From Brucella cytisi (GTDB taxonomy: Bacteria > Pseudomonadota > Alphaproteobacteria > Rhizobiales > Rhizobiaceae), in contig JAAVLQ010000001.1 of assembly GCA_012103075.1 (NCBI GenBank), positions 62,001 through 126,000 on the forward strand: a stretch of DNA of 64,000 bases, in the 5' to 3' direction. Below, in pieces: positions 41,233-51,299 of this stretch. The first letter of the stretch is position 1, and each line of letters opens with the position of its first letter. The notes beneath the pieces were generated by a model, which ran no database searches, was not told the origin of the DNA, and saw only the letters and a list, made by a program, of their open reading frames with translations. The position numbers and the translations under genes were made by a program.

Positions 41233-42015
41233 ATGGCTGACTTTCGCAATATTCAGGCGCAGCAGAGGCCGGTAGGCGGCGCTCGCGCTGATGCAGGCAT
41301 CGATCAGGGCCTGCGCAGCTATATGCTCGGCGTCTATAACATGATGGCTATCGGCTTGGCCGTTACCGGCCTTGCCGCATTTGCCGTTGCAGCACTCGCA
41401 ACGACCACGGACCCGTCCGCAGCCGTCGCCCAGCTCGCCAACGGCAAGATGCTCACCGGTCTTGGTGTAGCGCTCTACACGTCTCCGCTTCGCTGGGTCG
41501 TGATGCTTGCGCCGCTTGCGGCAGTGTTCTTCCTGAGCTTCCGCATCGAACGTCTTTCGGTCTCGACCGCTAACGCCGTCTTCTGGGGCTATGCAGCTCT
41601 CGTCGGCCTGTCGCTGTCGTCGATCTTCCCGGTCTTCACCGGCCAGAGCATCGTTCGCACCTTCTTCGTGACGGCTGCTTCCTTTGGCGCGCTGTCGCTC
41701 TACGGTTACACGACCAAGCGCGACCTGTCCGCCATGGGCTCGTTCCTGATCATGGGCCTGTTCGGCCTGATCCCCGCATCGGTCGTCAACATCTTCCTCG
41801 GCTCCACCGCGCTGCAGTTCGCTATCTCGGTGATCGGCGTTCTGATCTTCGCAGGCCTCACCGCCTACGACACGCAGTCGATCAAGGAAATGTACTACGA
41901 AGGTGATTCTTCGGATGCGCATGGCCGCAAGGTCGTAATGGGCGCGCTGCGTCTCTATCTCGACTTCATCAACATGTTCACCTTCCTGCTGCAGTTCATG
42001 GGCAACCGTGAATAG
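41233..42015 (+). CDS. Bax inhibitor-1 (YccA/YbhL) family membrane protein
   Basis: This intact 260-aa protein has seven hydrophobic segments and the family features VYNMMAIGLAVTGLAAFAVA, FVTAASFGALSLYGYTTKRDLSAMGSF and LIFAGLTAYDTQSIKEMY, the last containing the conserved Asp of the BI-1 pore. These proteins are calcium-leak or stress-related membrane proteins. A good ribosome binding site (AGAGGA) precedes the ATG. A terminator follows at 42038. Confidence 0.92.
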   Translation: MADFRNIQAQQRPVGGARADAGIDQGLRSYMLGVYNMMAIGLAVTGLAAFAVAALATTTDPSAAVAQLANGKMLTGLGVALYTSPLRWVVMLAPLAAVFFLSFRIERLSVSTANAVFWGYAALVGLSLSSIFPVFTGQSIVRTFFVTAASFGALSLYGYTTKRDLSAMGSFLIMGLFGLIPASVVNIFLGSTALQFAISVIGVLIFAGLTAYDTQSIKEMYYEGDSSDAHGRKVVMGALRLYLDFINMFTFLLQFMGNRE

Positions 42016-42037
42016 TCGACTGAAGAGTGATGGAACA

Positions 42038-42064
42038 AAAGGGCAGCGGAAACGCTGCCTTTTT
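42038..42064 (+). terminator. Terminator after the BI-1 family gene
   Basis: The stem aaagggcagcg-gaaa-cgctgccttt with T run follows the stop codon by about 22 bases. Confidence 0.85.
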
Positions 42065-42130
42065 GCTTTTGTCCATATGATTACTGATGCATGGTAGAAG
42101 CCTTCAAAACACTTTACTCCGGTTCCTCCC

Positions 42131-42670
42131 ATGCCCGTCATCCGTAATTTCCAGCCCGCCGATATCGAAACGATCACCACAATCTATACGGAAGCCGTTC
42201 TGACCGGCGCCGGATCTTACGAGATCGAGCCGCCTACAGTGGACGAAATGGTGAAGCGTTTTGAGGCATTCGTAGAGCAGGGCTTTCCGATCCTCGTCGC
42301 AGAGGAGGACGGCCGTGTTCTGGGCTATGCCTATGCGAGTTATTTCCGCGTCAGGCCTGCCTACCGCTGGCTTGCGGAGGATTCGATCTATATCGCCCCG
42401 GACGCGAAGGGAAAGGGTATCGGCAAGCTTTTGCTGCGGGAACTCATCGACCGTATTGCTGCATTGGGGTTCCGGCAATTGCTGGCGATCATCGGCGATG
42501 GCGAACACAATATTGGTTCGGTCAAGCTGCATGAGAGCCTTGGCTTCACCCATTGCGGACGTATCGAGGGTTCCGGCTTCAAGCATGGACGCTGGCTGGA
42601 TACGGTGTTGATGCAGTTACCGCTCAACGGCGGGCGTTCAATCGAGCCGGGGACGCCGCCGCTTTCATGA
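42131..42670 (+). CDS. GNAT family N-acetyltransferase (phosphinothricin acetyltransferase-like)
   Basis: This intact 179-aa enzyme starts MPVIRNFQPADIETITTIYTEAV and contains the acetyl-CoA loop DAKGKGIGKLLLRELID and LHESLGFTHCGRIEGSGFKHGRW, typical of PAT/Bar-like acetyltransferases. These acetylate small amines such as phosphinothricin or methionine sulfoximine; the natural substrate is unknown. It is monocistronic. Confidence 0.88.
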   Translation: MPVIRNFQPADIETITTIYTEAVLTGAGSYEIEPPTVDEMVKRFEAFVEQGFPILVAEEDGRVLGYAYASYFRVRPAYRWLAEDSIYIAPDAKGKGIGKLLLRELIDRIAALGFRQLLAIIGDGEHNIGSVKLHESLGFTHCGRIEGSGFKHGRWLDTVLMQLPLNGGRSIEPGTPPLS

Positions 42671-42690
42671 TCCTGTAGTCGCTGCCGAAA

Positions 42691-43083
42691 TCAGCTTTCG
42701 ACGAGCTTGAGGCTCTTGTCGAACACGCGCAGCACGCGTTCCAGCTCATGGCCGCGCTTCATGATAAGCCCGCTTGCAGCGATGACCGAGTAAGCGCCCT
42801 GTTTCTGCGCCAGCTTCGGATTCTTCTCAATGCGGAAGAGCGGTACTTCGCTTGCGCGGCGAAAGATGGAAAACACCGCACGGTCAGCCAGATGATCAAT
42901 GGCGTAATCACGCCACGTGCCGGAGGCAACCATGCGGCCATAAATGTTCAGGATTTTGGCGAGTTCATGCCGGTTGAAACTGATGGGAGCCGGTCGCACA
43001 CGGTCGATAGTCACGACCTTTGGCGAAGCAGACGAGGGAGAAGGGGATGACAAATCCTCATTCGCCACGCTTGACGTATTCAT
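42691..43083 (-). CDS. DUF2794 domain protein
   Basis: This intact 130-aa protein has the DUF2794 core: ISFNRHELAKILNIYGRMVASGTWRDYAID, AVFSIFRRASEVPLFRIEKNP and QGAYSVIAASGLIMKRGHELERVLRV. The family is conserved in Rhizobiales and other alphaproteobacteria with no known function. A Ser/Pro-rich N-terminus precedes the domain. It is convergent with the GNAT gene. Confidence 0.85.
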   Translation of the reverse strand: MNTSSVANEDLSSPSPSSASPKVVTIDRVRPAPISFNRHELAKILNIYGRMVASGTWRDYAIDHLADRAVFSIFRRASEVPLFRIEKNPKLAQKQGAYSVIAASGLIMKRGHELERVLRVFDKSLKLVES

Positions 43084-43450
43084 GTCGTTCCTTTCAGCCT
43101 TTTGCAGAGCCGGACCGAAGACCGGGCGGGATCAAGAACAAACTGCGCGCAACCGGTTTGGATATTCGGCAATGGCGACGAAGCGAACCGAACCGGCGCA
43201 TGACAACAGGGTGATGCTTTTGTGAAGCAATTTCAAGGGGAGGCTTTCGCAGGCCGGTTTTCATCGCCAATTATCTAGTAAGGAAAGCCCCAATAAATAG
43301 GGATTATGGGCTATATATTAGTTATTCACGAAAAGAGAATGCCTGTTTGGAATGGTGATTGTCGGCCACATTTTCGCCTTGTCAGCTTCGCATTCCAGCC
43401 TGATTATGGCTTCAGCATCTACACGTTGCCTGAGACGGTTCGGTTCGGGT

Positions 43451-43610
43451 ATGTCCGACCCCAAGCCCCCGCCCAAAGGACTGCCCGAGCCGAACCAACC
43501 TTTTCCAGCCCCCGCTGAACCAAGTTGCAACACTCGCCCAGATGCCCGACGCTACATCAGCCCAAAATGAGAATCTGTTCGATCTGATCGAAACGCATTT
43601 CTTGCTGTAA
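43451..43610 (+). CDS. Possible small Pro-rich protein, frameshifted (about 52 aa)
   Basis: An ATG at 43451 opens MSDPKPPPKGLPEPNQPF. Removing one C from a five-C run near 43513 joins it to a second frame ending MPDATSAQNENLFDLIETHFLL with TAA at 43608. The result is a plausible proline-rich then acidic small protein. No ribosome binding site stands out and no family is recognised. The rest of the 43084-43642 gap shows nothing else convincing. Confidence 0.25.
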
Positions 43611-43642
43611 ATCGCGCAAGAGCGATGAGGATCGCAGAATGC

Positions 43643-44461
43643 TCAAAGGCCGATCGGCTTCTTCTGCTTGAACATGGCCGCGCCATGGATGGGGCCGAGC
43701 GAATTGTCATCGCGCGTTTCCTGCAGCACCACCGCACAGCCTGAAACATCCTTGCGTTTCAGTTCCGACGCAGGGATTTCGATCTTCAGCGGCTTGCCGT
43801 CCCACATGCCGATCGTATTGGTGTCGCGGACAGTGTTGCGATAGGTGACAGCCTCACCGGCATTTTCACCTTCGGTGATCGGAATGGTCACGGAATCGCG
43901 GAAATAGAACAGCACGACATGCACCGGCGCTTCCGGCTTCTTGCCTGCACCGATATCGATGGACAGGCGCCCATCATCGAGCTGTGTGATCGAAACCGGC
44001 ACATCCAGCTTGTTGGCCGCAATCTGCGCCTGAACGGCTTCGCTGTCGCGACCGTTCACTTCCGTCGTACCATTTATGATGGCTTGCGGCGTATAGATCA
44101 TGCGCGCATTGAAGGAGTTGCGATAGGCGTTCTGCCGGTCGGTGTTTTTCTGGGTGGCAAGCGTGTCGCGCCATCCCATATAATCCCAGTAATTGACATG
44201 GAACGACAGCGCCAGAACATTGGGATCGTCGGCATATTTCGCGAAATTCTGGTCAGCCTTGGGGCAGGACTTGCAGCCCCGGCTGGTGTAGAGCTCCAGA
44301 ACGGCGGTCTTCTTGCCGCTGTCTTGTGCCTTGGCCGGCCCCTGCATGGGGATGCAGCCGGTGAATGCCAGCCCCAGAACGGCACAGATGCTACGCCAGC
44401 CGGGCAAATGCTCGCCGGTAAGCCATGAACCTGTCCCATAGAAGGGGGCGTGGAGTATCAC
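43643..44461 (-). CDS. DUF1223 domain protein, thioredoxin-like
   Basis: This secreted or membrane-tethered protein of up to 272 aa has AVLELYTSRGCKSCPKADQNFAKYA, a CxxC in a thioredoxin-like context, then ALSFHVNYWDYMGWRDTLA and YTPQAIINGTTEVNGRDS, all typical of DUF1223. The N-terminal hydrophobic segment (SICAVLGLAFTGCIPM) suggests a signal or lipobox. The start is uncertain (GTG at 44461 as written; an ATG just upstream is in another frame). Confidence 0.82.
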   Translation of the reverse strand: MILHAPFYGTGSWLTGEHLPGWRSICAVLGLAFTGCIPMQGPAKAQDSGKKTAVLELYTSRGCKSCPKADQNFAKYADDPNVLALSFHVNYWDYMGWRDTLATQKNTDRQNAYRNSFNARMIYTPQAIINGTTEVNGRDSEAVQAQIAANKLDVPVSITQLDDGRLSIDIGAGKKPEAPVHVVLFYFRDSVTIPITEGENAGEAVTYRNTVRDTNTIGMWDGKPLKIEIPASELKRKDVSGCAVVLQETRDDNSLGPIHGAAMFKQKKPIGL

Positions 44462-44638
44462 TTCGTTTCATCCTGCAATAATTGTCGCTGACATCTATTA
44501 TGTAAGAAGTCCTGCAATCAATAGGAATTCACGTTGCGGTGAGATTCGCAGGTGTTACGATTCCCATATCTCACCCTTAAGGGCGAATATCACCAAATTA
44601 GCCAACAACAGATTGTGCGAGAACGAGACTGGCTGAAC

Positions 44639-44858
44639 ATGAGATCGAGCTTGAGAGAAAAAGCCATCGCCATTTGCGATGAGAAGATAGCGAAAAAAAG
44701 GCGAGCTGGTCGGTATTTCGTTCTATGCTTTCTTTGCCAACAAGAACACGGATCCGGAATTGCTCATGGAAGCTGCAGAGTGGTGGATCAATACCCATAC
44801 CCTTGATCACTTTGAAAAAGCGGTAAAAATCAGAGAAATGATCCGTTCAGGCCGATAG
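44639..44858 (+). CDS. Small conserved protein, possibly DUF6500-like, frameshifted (72 aa)
   Basis: The frame from an ATG at 44639 (MRSSLREKAIAICDEKIAKK) runs into a seven-A run at 44693-44699. Removing one A gives GELVGISFYAFFANKNTDP, ELLMEAAEWWINTHTLDHF and EKAVKIREMIRSGR ending at 44858. I associate this pattern tentatively with the DUF6500 family; function unknown. It ends 12 bases before the IS630 insertion. Confidence 0.55.
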
Positions 44859-44870
44859 TTTCCGTGTCTA

Positions 44871-45915
44871 GAGCGTTTCACCTTTTAACGGAACCATATC
44901 CGGCGTTTTCCAAATAGTTTTGGCATTCGGCGGGCTGGATGGTTTCGACCAGCCTGCCGATATGACGCCATGTGTCTTCGATGGTGCGCTTTTGTGCATT
45001 TCTCATCCAATGCTTGATCTTGGAAAAGGCTTGTTCGATCGGATTGAGGTCCGGCGAATAGGGTGGCAGGAACCAGAGGCGCGCACCGGCGGCTTTGATC
45101 AATTGACGGATGGTTGCCGACTTATGGCTGCCGAGATTGTCCATGACGACAATGTCGCCCGGCTTGAGCACCGGGACCAACTGCTGCTCGACATAGGCGC
45201 GGAAACACTGGCCGTTCATCGGTCCGTCGAAGACACAGGGTGCTGTAAGCTGATCGTTTCTCAAAGCGCCCGGGAATGTCAGCGTGCGCCAGTGGCCATG
45301 CGGTGCAAATGCCCGCAGTCGCTTGCCTTTTGGACCCCAGCCTCTGATCGGCGACATGTTGGTCTTGATCCGGGTCTCATCAATGAAGACCAGCCGTTCG
45401 GGATCAAGGTGATTTTGCAGGGTCTTCCAGCGCTGTCTTTTGCGAGCGACGTCGGCACGAGCTTGCTCAAGGGCGAATAGTGTTTTTTGAAGCGCAGCCC
45501 TTCACTGCGAATGAATTCCCAGATCGTATTGTGCGAGACGGAAATACCCCGCTCGGTCAACGCCGCCTTCAGGCCATGGAGTGTCAGGTGTGGGTTCTCG
45601 GCGAGCCGTTGCACAATGATATCACGATGCGGTTCGAGTATCCGCTTGCGGTGGCCGCCCATCTTGCCGGGATGAACCGATCCGGTCGCACGATGGCGCT
45701 GGGACCATTTTACGACTGAAGATGCGGCAATTTCAAACCGCGTCGCCACTGAACGAACGCTTTCGCCACTCAGCACGGCGGCAATAACGCGCTCTCGAAG
45801 ATCATTCGATATCGGTGCGGTCATCCAACGCTGGCCTCCATCCAGCCAGCATCAGTGAATCAGAACAAAACTGATTTGGGAAGCGCATTCGATTCAGAGA
45901 AAAACGGAAACGCTC
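44871..45915 (-). mobile_element. IS630-family insertion sequence (1045 bp)
   Basis: The element is bounded by inverted ends beginning GAGCGTTTC at 44871 and, on the other strand, GAGCGTTTCC at 45915. Both sides abut TA, at 44869-44870 and 45916-45917, matching the TA target duplication of IS630. It encodes a two-frame DDE transposase. It is inserted between a small gene and the acnA terminator, without breaking a gene that I can see. Both ends look intact, so it may be mobile. Confidence 0.88.
44878..45824 (-). CDS. IS630 family transposase, two frames joined by a probable -1 frameshift
   Basis: The first frame (45824 down to about 45480) holds the N-terminal helix-turn-helix region ([33 protein letters not shown]). 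The second frame (to 44878) holds the DDE catalytic core: [11 protein letters not shown] (Asp), [13 protein letters not shown] (Asp) and [19 protein letters not shown] (Glu). The frames meet at six A residues (45483-45488, T on the plus strand): TTC AAA AAA then ACA CTA TTC by slipping back one base gives [21 protein letters not shown]. Unlike the other broken genes, this shift is likely programmed, as known for many IS630 elements. Confidence 0.88.
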
Positions 45916-45929
45916 TAATCCAAAATAAA

Positions 45930-45955
45930 AAGCCGCCGGATTTCTCCGGCGGCTT
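45930..45955 (-). terminator. Terminator downstream of acnA
   Basis: The stem aagccgccgga-tttc-tccggcggctt with flanking A runs lies about 20 bases past the acnA stop and about 14 bases from the IS630 end. Confidence 0.85.
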
Positions 45956-45977
45956 CTGAATTTCAAGCGCGTGCTGA

Positions 45978-48664
45978 TTAAGCAGCGAGATCGCGCAGAA
46001 CGGTCTGCAAAATGCCGCCGTTCTTCATGTAGTCGAGCTCGTCCAGCGTATCGATGCGGCAGATGAGCGGAACCTTCTTCACCGTGCCATCGGCAAAAGT
46101 GATCGAAGCGTCGACCTTCTGGCGCGGACGCACATCGGCAAGACCTTCGATGGTGACCATTTCATCGCCCTTGAGGCCGAGTGTCTGCCAGCTCGTGCCT
46201 TCCTCGAAGACGAAAGGCACAATGCCCATGCCGACGAGGTTGGAGCGGTGGATACGCTCGAACGACTGCGCGATCACGGCCTTGACGCCGAGCAGGTTGG
46301 TGCCCTTGGCAGCCCAGTCACGCGAAGAACCGTTGCCGTATTCGACGCCTGCGAAGACGACGAGCGGAACGCCCTCGGCCTTGTACTGCATGGCAGCATC
46401 ATAGATCGAGGTTTCTTCCTTCGACGGATAGTGGATGGTGTAGCCACCTTCACGTCCGTTTTCGCCCAGCATGTGGTTGCGGATACGGATGTTTGCGAAG
46501 GTGCCGCGCATCATCACTTCATGGTTGCCGCGACGCGTGCCGTACTGGTTGAAGTCAGCCACGCCGACACCATGGTCGATGAGGTACTTGCCAGCTGGCG
46601 ACTGTGCCTTGATAGAACCGGCAGGCGAAATATGGTCGGTCGTGATCTTGTCGCCGAAGAGACCCAGAATGCGGGCACCCTTGACGTCGCCGATCGTGCC
46701 AGCCGACTTGCCCATGCCGACGAAGTAAGGCGGGTTCTGCACATAGGTCGAGTTGTCGTCCCATGCATAGGTCTGGCCCGCAGGAACCTGAACGGCCTGC
46801 CAGTTTTCGTCACCCTTGAACACATCCGCATATTTTTCGGAGAAGATTTTGCGGGTGACGTTCTTGGCGATGAACTCCCGGATTTCCTGAGAGGAAGGCC
46901 AGATGTCGCGCAGGAATACTGGGTTTCCGTCCTTGTCTTCGCCGAGCGGCTCCTTGGTCAGGTCCTTGGTGACCGTACCGGCAAGAGCGTGGGCGACGAC
47001 GAGCGGCGGCGAAGCCGGTAGTTGGCCTGAACGTCCGGCGAAACACGGCCTTCGAAGTTACGGTTGCCGGAAAGAACGGCAGCCGCGATCAGGCCCTTTT
47101 CGTTGATCGTCTTGGAGATCGGAGCAGGCAGCGGACCGGAATTGCCGATGCAGGTCGTGCAGCCGAAGCCGACGAGGTTGAAGCCGAGCGCATCGAGATC
47201 CTTCTGGAGGCCAGCGGATTCGAGATAGGCGGCAACGACACGGGAACCGGGAGCAAGCGAGGTCTTGACCCAAGGCTTGGTCTTGAGGCCCTTGGCAACT
47301 GCGTTGCGGGCCAGAAGGCCGGCCGCGATCAGCACGCTCGGGTTCGAGGTGTTGGTGCACGACGTGATGGCGGCAATCGCCACATCGCCATGGCCGAGAT
47401 CATAGTCTTCGCCTTCAACGGCATAACGCGCGGTCTGGCCGGTGGTCTTCTTGTACTCGTTTTCGAGCGAGGTGGCGAAACCGGAAGCGATGTTTTCCAG
47501 TGCGATGCGGCCTTCCGGACGCTTCGGACCGGCCATCGACGGTACGACGTCGCTCATGTCGAGTTCGAGAATGTCGGTGAAGACCGGATCGGCTGCACCC
47601 TTGTCGCGCCACATGCCCTGTGCGCGGCAATAAGCTTCAACGAGTTCGATGCGATGCTCGTCGCGGCCGGTCGTGTTCATGTAGTTGAGCGTTTCGCGGT
47701 CAACCGGGAAGAAGCCGCAGGTCGCGCCATATTCCGGACCCATGTTGGCGATGGTTGCGCGGTCGGCCAGCGTCATGTTTTCGAGGCCTTCGCCGAAGAA
47801 CTCGACGAACTTGCCGACAACGCCCTTCTTGCGCAGCATCTGCGTGACGGTGAGAACGAGGTCGGTCGCGGTCACGCCTTCCTTGATCTTGCCGGTCAGG
47901 CGGAAGCCGACGACTTCCGGCAGAAGCATGGAAACCGGCTGGCCGAGCATGGCAGCTTCAGCTTCGATGCCGCCCACGCCCCAGCCCAGCACGCCAAGGC
48001 CGTTGACCATGGTGGTATGGCTGTCGGTGCCGACGCAAGTGTCGGGATAGGCAACGGTTTCACCGTCTTCTTCCTTGGTCCAGACAGCCCGGGCGAGATA
48101 TTCGAGGTTCACCTGATGGCAGATGCCGGTGCCGGGAGGAACGACGCGGAAGTTCTTGAATGCCTGCTGGCCCCACTTAAGGAAGCGGTAGCGTTCGCCG
48201 TTGCGCTGATATTCGAGGTCCACATTGGCCTTGAATGCGCTTGGATTGCCGAATTCGTCGACGATGACCGAGTGGTCGATGACGAGATCGACGGGAACGA
48301 GCGGGTTGATCTTTTCCGGATCGCCGCCAAGAGCCTTGAGGCCATCGCGCATGGCTGCTAGGTCAACGACGGCAGGAACGCCGGTGAAGTCCTGCATCAG
48401 TACACGGGCCGGGCGGTAGGCGATTTCTGCGCCTGCGGAACCGCGGTCGTTCAGCCACTTGGCAACAGCTTCGATGTCCGACTTCTTGACGGAGCGGTCG
48501 TCCTCGAAGCGGAGCAGGTTCTCGAGCAGAACCTTCATGGAGAATGGAAGCTTGGAAACGCCTTCGAGACCGTTCTTTTCGGCTTCGGTCAGGCTGTAAT
48601 AAACATAATCCTTACCGCCTACGGTAAGGGTTTTGCGGCAATTAAAGCTGTCGATGTGCGACAC
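45978..48664 (-). CDS. acnA: Aconitate hydratase A, frameshifted
   Basis: This TCA-cycle enzyme interconverts citrate and isocitrate. Repaired length is 895 aa, the usual AcnA size. The start is GTG at 48664 ([15 protein letters not shown]), with AAGGA upstream. Cluster ligands are visible: [25 protein letters not shown] (Cys), and [13 protein letters not shown] (Cys-x-x-Cys). The C-terminal part contains [30 protein letters not shown] and [15 protein letters not shown]. The single break is at CCGG 47015-47018; CCTGG restores [19 protein letters not shown]. It is divergent from ccmA. Confidence 0.95.
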
Positions 48665-48996
48665 TGCGTTCGTCCTTCATGCTACTGGCCGGAAAACCGG
48701 GACGAACGCCTCTGCTGCGTTTCAAGGACGCGCCAAGGTGCGGGTGCAGTCATTTCCGCTGTCCGTCCCGATGCCTGCGTCCTTGAGGGGCAACAGGTTG
48801 AGATCGGCCAAAAATGGTTTCCACGCCGACCGCTGGCGTGGTAGCCCTCATATAGAGAGTTTTCTAAAACGATTCCAGACAGAATATCGTGAATTCGGCC
48901 CCTTGCGGCGAAATGTTGCGATGCCTTTCCATAGATCTTCCGGGGTTCCGGTTCTATTGGTCTGGCAATTATCTATCGGGGCTTAGAGGGTATAAA
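48665..48996. promoter_or_regulatory. Divergent control region between acnA and ccmA
   Basis: There is no convincing gene. The 332 bases separate the acnA start from the ccmA start and should hold both promoters. The part 48840-48870 is AT-rich ('atagagagttttctaaaacg'), a candidate promoter. No known operator or riboswitch was recognised. Confidence 0.4.
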
Positions 48997-49617
48997 ATGC
49001 GGCTTGAAGCCGAAAATCTGGCGGGCGAGAGAGGCGGGGAAACGATTTTCGCTGGCCTGTCTTTTTTTGCTCTCAGTGAAGGCGAGGCGCTGGTGGTGAC
49101 AGGCCCGAATGGCTCGGGCAAGTCCACGCTGCTGCGAATCATCTGCGGCCTGCTTCTGCCAGAAGCAGGAAAGGTGGAACTTCGCGAGGATAGCACAGTT
49201 CTTCCGGTGCGCGCCGCCTGCCATTATCTCGGCCATCAGAACGCGATGAAACCGGCGCTCAGCGTGCGTGAAAACCTGTCCTTCTGGCAGAAGTTCAATG
49301 GTGCTGCGCAAACGGAGATCGATGAGGCGCTGGAAGCCGTCGATCTGCCCGGCGTGGAGCATCTGCCTTTCGGCTATCTGTCGACGGGGCAGAAGCGCCG
49401 TGTTTCCATTGCCAAGCTTCTGGTCAGCCATCGTCCGCTCTGGATCGTCGATGAACCGACCGCTGGTCTCGACAAGGCGTCCGAAGCCCGCTTCGCCGAG
49501 CTGATGCGCGGACATATGCGGGACGGCGGCATGATCGTCGCTGCAACGCATATTCCTCTTGGCCTTGAAGGTGTCAGCGCGCTCGACATGGCCGCCTATG
49601 CAGTCGAGGCTGCCTGA
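48997..49617 (+). CDS. ccmA: Heme exporter ATP-binding protein CcmA
   Basis: This is the ATPase of the CcmABCD complex for cytochrome c maturation, which releases heme-loaded CcmE. The 206-aa protein starts at 48997 (MRLEAENLAGERGG), with AGAGGG upstream. Walker A is GPNGSGKST, the signature LSTGQKRRVSIAKLL, Walker B LWIVDEPTAGLD and the H-loop AATH. The gene is intact. Its stop overlaps the ccmB start (TGATG). Confidence 0.93.
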   Translation: MRLEAENLAGERGGETIFAGLSFFALSEGEALVVTGPNGSGKSTLLRIICGLLLPEAGKVELREDSTVLPVRAACHYLGHQNAMKPALSVRENLSFWQKFNGAAQTEIDEALEAVDLPGVEHLPFGYLSTGQKRRVSIAKLLVSHRPLWIVDEPTAGLDKASEARFAELMRGHMRDGGMIVAATHIPLGLEGVSALDMAAYAVEAA

Positions 49618-50281
49618 TGCTGGCGCTTTTCCTGAGAGATTTGCGCCTCAGTTTCCGCGCTGGTGGTGGCGCGCTGATCGGAATCCTATTCTTTCTGGCC
49701 GTGATTTCGGTGATGCCCTTCGGCGTCGGGCCTGATCTCAATCTTCTCGCACGCATCGGCCCTGCCATGCTGTGGATCGGCGCGTTGCTGGCGACATTAC
49801 TGGGGCTCGACCGGCTGTTTCAGGCTGACCGGGAGGATGGTTCGCTCGACCTGCTGCTGATCGGCGCGGACAGTCACATGCTGGCCTTCACGGTTTTTGT
49901 GAAATGCGTGGCTCATTGGGTGGCAAGTGTGCTGCCGCTGGTGGTCGCATCGCCAATGCTCGGCCTGTTCATGAACATGGATGCATCGGCAATCGGCGCA
50001 ACATCGCTGACGCTTCTGGTGGGAACGCCTGCCATCGCCTTCATTGGCGCTGTGGGTGCAGCCCTTGCTGTGGCGCTGCCGCGTGGCGGGTTGCTGGTGT
50101 CGGTGATCGTTCTGCCGCTCACCATTCCGGTGCTCATTTTCGGTGTATCAGCTTCGCATGGAGCGACAGTAGACAACGCGCCCTTTCTGGCGCCATTCTT
50201 ATTCTTGCAGCACTCACCCTGTTCTTTGCCGTCCTCGGGCCTCTGGCCGCGAGCGCGGCACTGAAAAGTTCGGCGGATTGA
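49617..50281 (+). CDS. ccmB: Heme exporter membrane protein CcmB, frameshifted
   Basis: This is the membrane partner of CcmA, about 221 aa with six transmembrane segments (LIGILFFLAVISVMPFGVG, MLWIGALLATLLGLDRLF, LLVSVIVLPLTIPVLIFG and others). Typical is RLFQADREDGSLDLLLIG. A lost T near 50185 (TTT for TTTT) diverts the C-terminus; repair gives APFSGAILILAALTLFFAVL and ends ASAALKSSAD at 50281. Translation is coupled to ccmA. Confidence 0.92.
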
Positions 50282-50335
50282 CGCAGTTGATTACGGTCAA
50301 TTGAACGGCACGGGGGTGGAAGGTAAGTATAGGCC

Positions 50336-51132
50336 ATGGAAAAAGACATGACCAAAGACGCCGTTAAAACCACGAGCTGGCTCGATCTGGCCAATCCACG
50401 CGCTTCCTTGCCTTTGCAGGCAAGGTGTTGCCATGGCTGGCCGTGCTTTCGGTACTGTTTCTGGCGACTGGTCTCTATATGGTCTTTTTCCTGTCGCCGG
50501 AAGACTACCAGCAGGGCATGACGGTTCGCATCATGTATATTCATGTGCCTTTCGCATGGCTTTCCATGATGTGCTATTCGATCATGGCTGTTTCGGCGCT
50601 GGGCACGCTGGTCTGGCGACATCCGCTGGCCGATGTCTCGATCCGTGCAGCCGCTCCTTTGGGCGCCGTCTTCACCGCGCTTGCGCTCGCCACCGGTTCG
50701 CTCTGGGGCAAGCCGATGTGGGGCACGTGGTGGGTGTGGGATGCGCGGCTGACTTCGGTTTTCGTGCTGTTCCTGATGTATCTCGGCATTATCGCGCTGT
50801 CGCGCGCCATGGACGATCCAGCGAAAAGCGCCAAACCTGTGGCGGTGCTCACACTGGTCGGCTTCATCAATATTCCGATCATCAAATTCTCGGTCGACTG
50901 GTGGAACACGCTGCATCAGCCAGCCTCTGTTTTCCGCATGGACGGCCCGACCATCGATGCATCCATGCTGCGTCCGCTTTTCGTGATGGCTATCGGCTTC
51001 TCACTTCTGTTTTTCACCATGCACATGATGGCCATGCGCAATGAAATCTGGCGCCGCCGCGTGGCGTCGATGAAGAAGCTTGCCGCACGGAATGCCGACC
51101 GCAATCGCAAAGCACAGGAGGGTGCAGTATGA
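50336..51132 (+). CDS. ccmC: Heme lyase/exporter protein CcmC, frameshifted
   Basis: CcmC presents heme to CcmE. The product has about six transmembrane helices and the periplasmic tryptophan-rich heme motif MWGTWWVWDARLTS with conserved flanking histidines (IHVPFAW, TLHQPAS). A lost base near 50397 separates the start (MEKDMTKDAVKTTSWLDLAN) from the main frame; repair gives a normal protein of about 265 aa. The ATG at 50336 was taken as start, 50348 being an alternative. It overlaps ccmD. Confidence 0.92.
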
Positions 51133-51299
51133 ACCATCTTGGCTATGTTCTTGCATCCTATGGCATCACGGTCGCGGCACTCGCCGTCACCATCGGCTGG
51201 ATATTGATCGATCAGCGTATCCAGAAAAACGAATTGAAGCGGCTTGAGGCGCAGGGCGTGCGCCGCCGTTCTGCAAAAGCCCCCGGTAAAGCACAATGA
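51129..51299 (+). CDS. ccmD: Heme exporter small subunit CcmD
   Basis: This 56-aa single-pass membrane protein starts MNHLGYVLASYGITVAAL and continues with IDQRIQKNELKRLEAQG. It has the form of CcmD: a short periplasmic N-terminus, one helix and a basic cytoplasmic tail. The start overlaps the ccmC stop and the stop overlaps the ccmG start, both as ATGA. It is needed for release of heme-CcmE from CcmABC. Confidence 0.88.
   Translation: MNHLGYVLASYGITVAALAVTIGWILIDQRIQKNELKRLEAQGVRRRSAKAPGKAQ

Noticed and set aside
41089-42180. 363-codon minus-strand ORF opposite the BI-1 family gene
   Set aside because: Antisense shadow of an intact, well-recognised membrane protein gene; no ribosome binding site or domain.
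47390-48361. 323-codon plus-strand ORF inside acnA
   Set aside because: Antisense shadow of the aconitase coding region.
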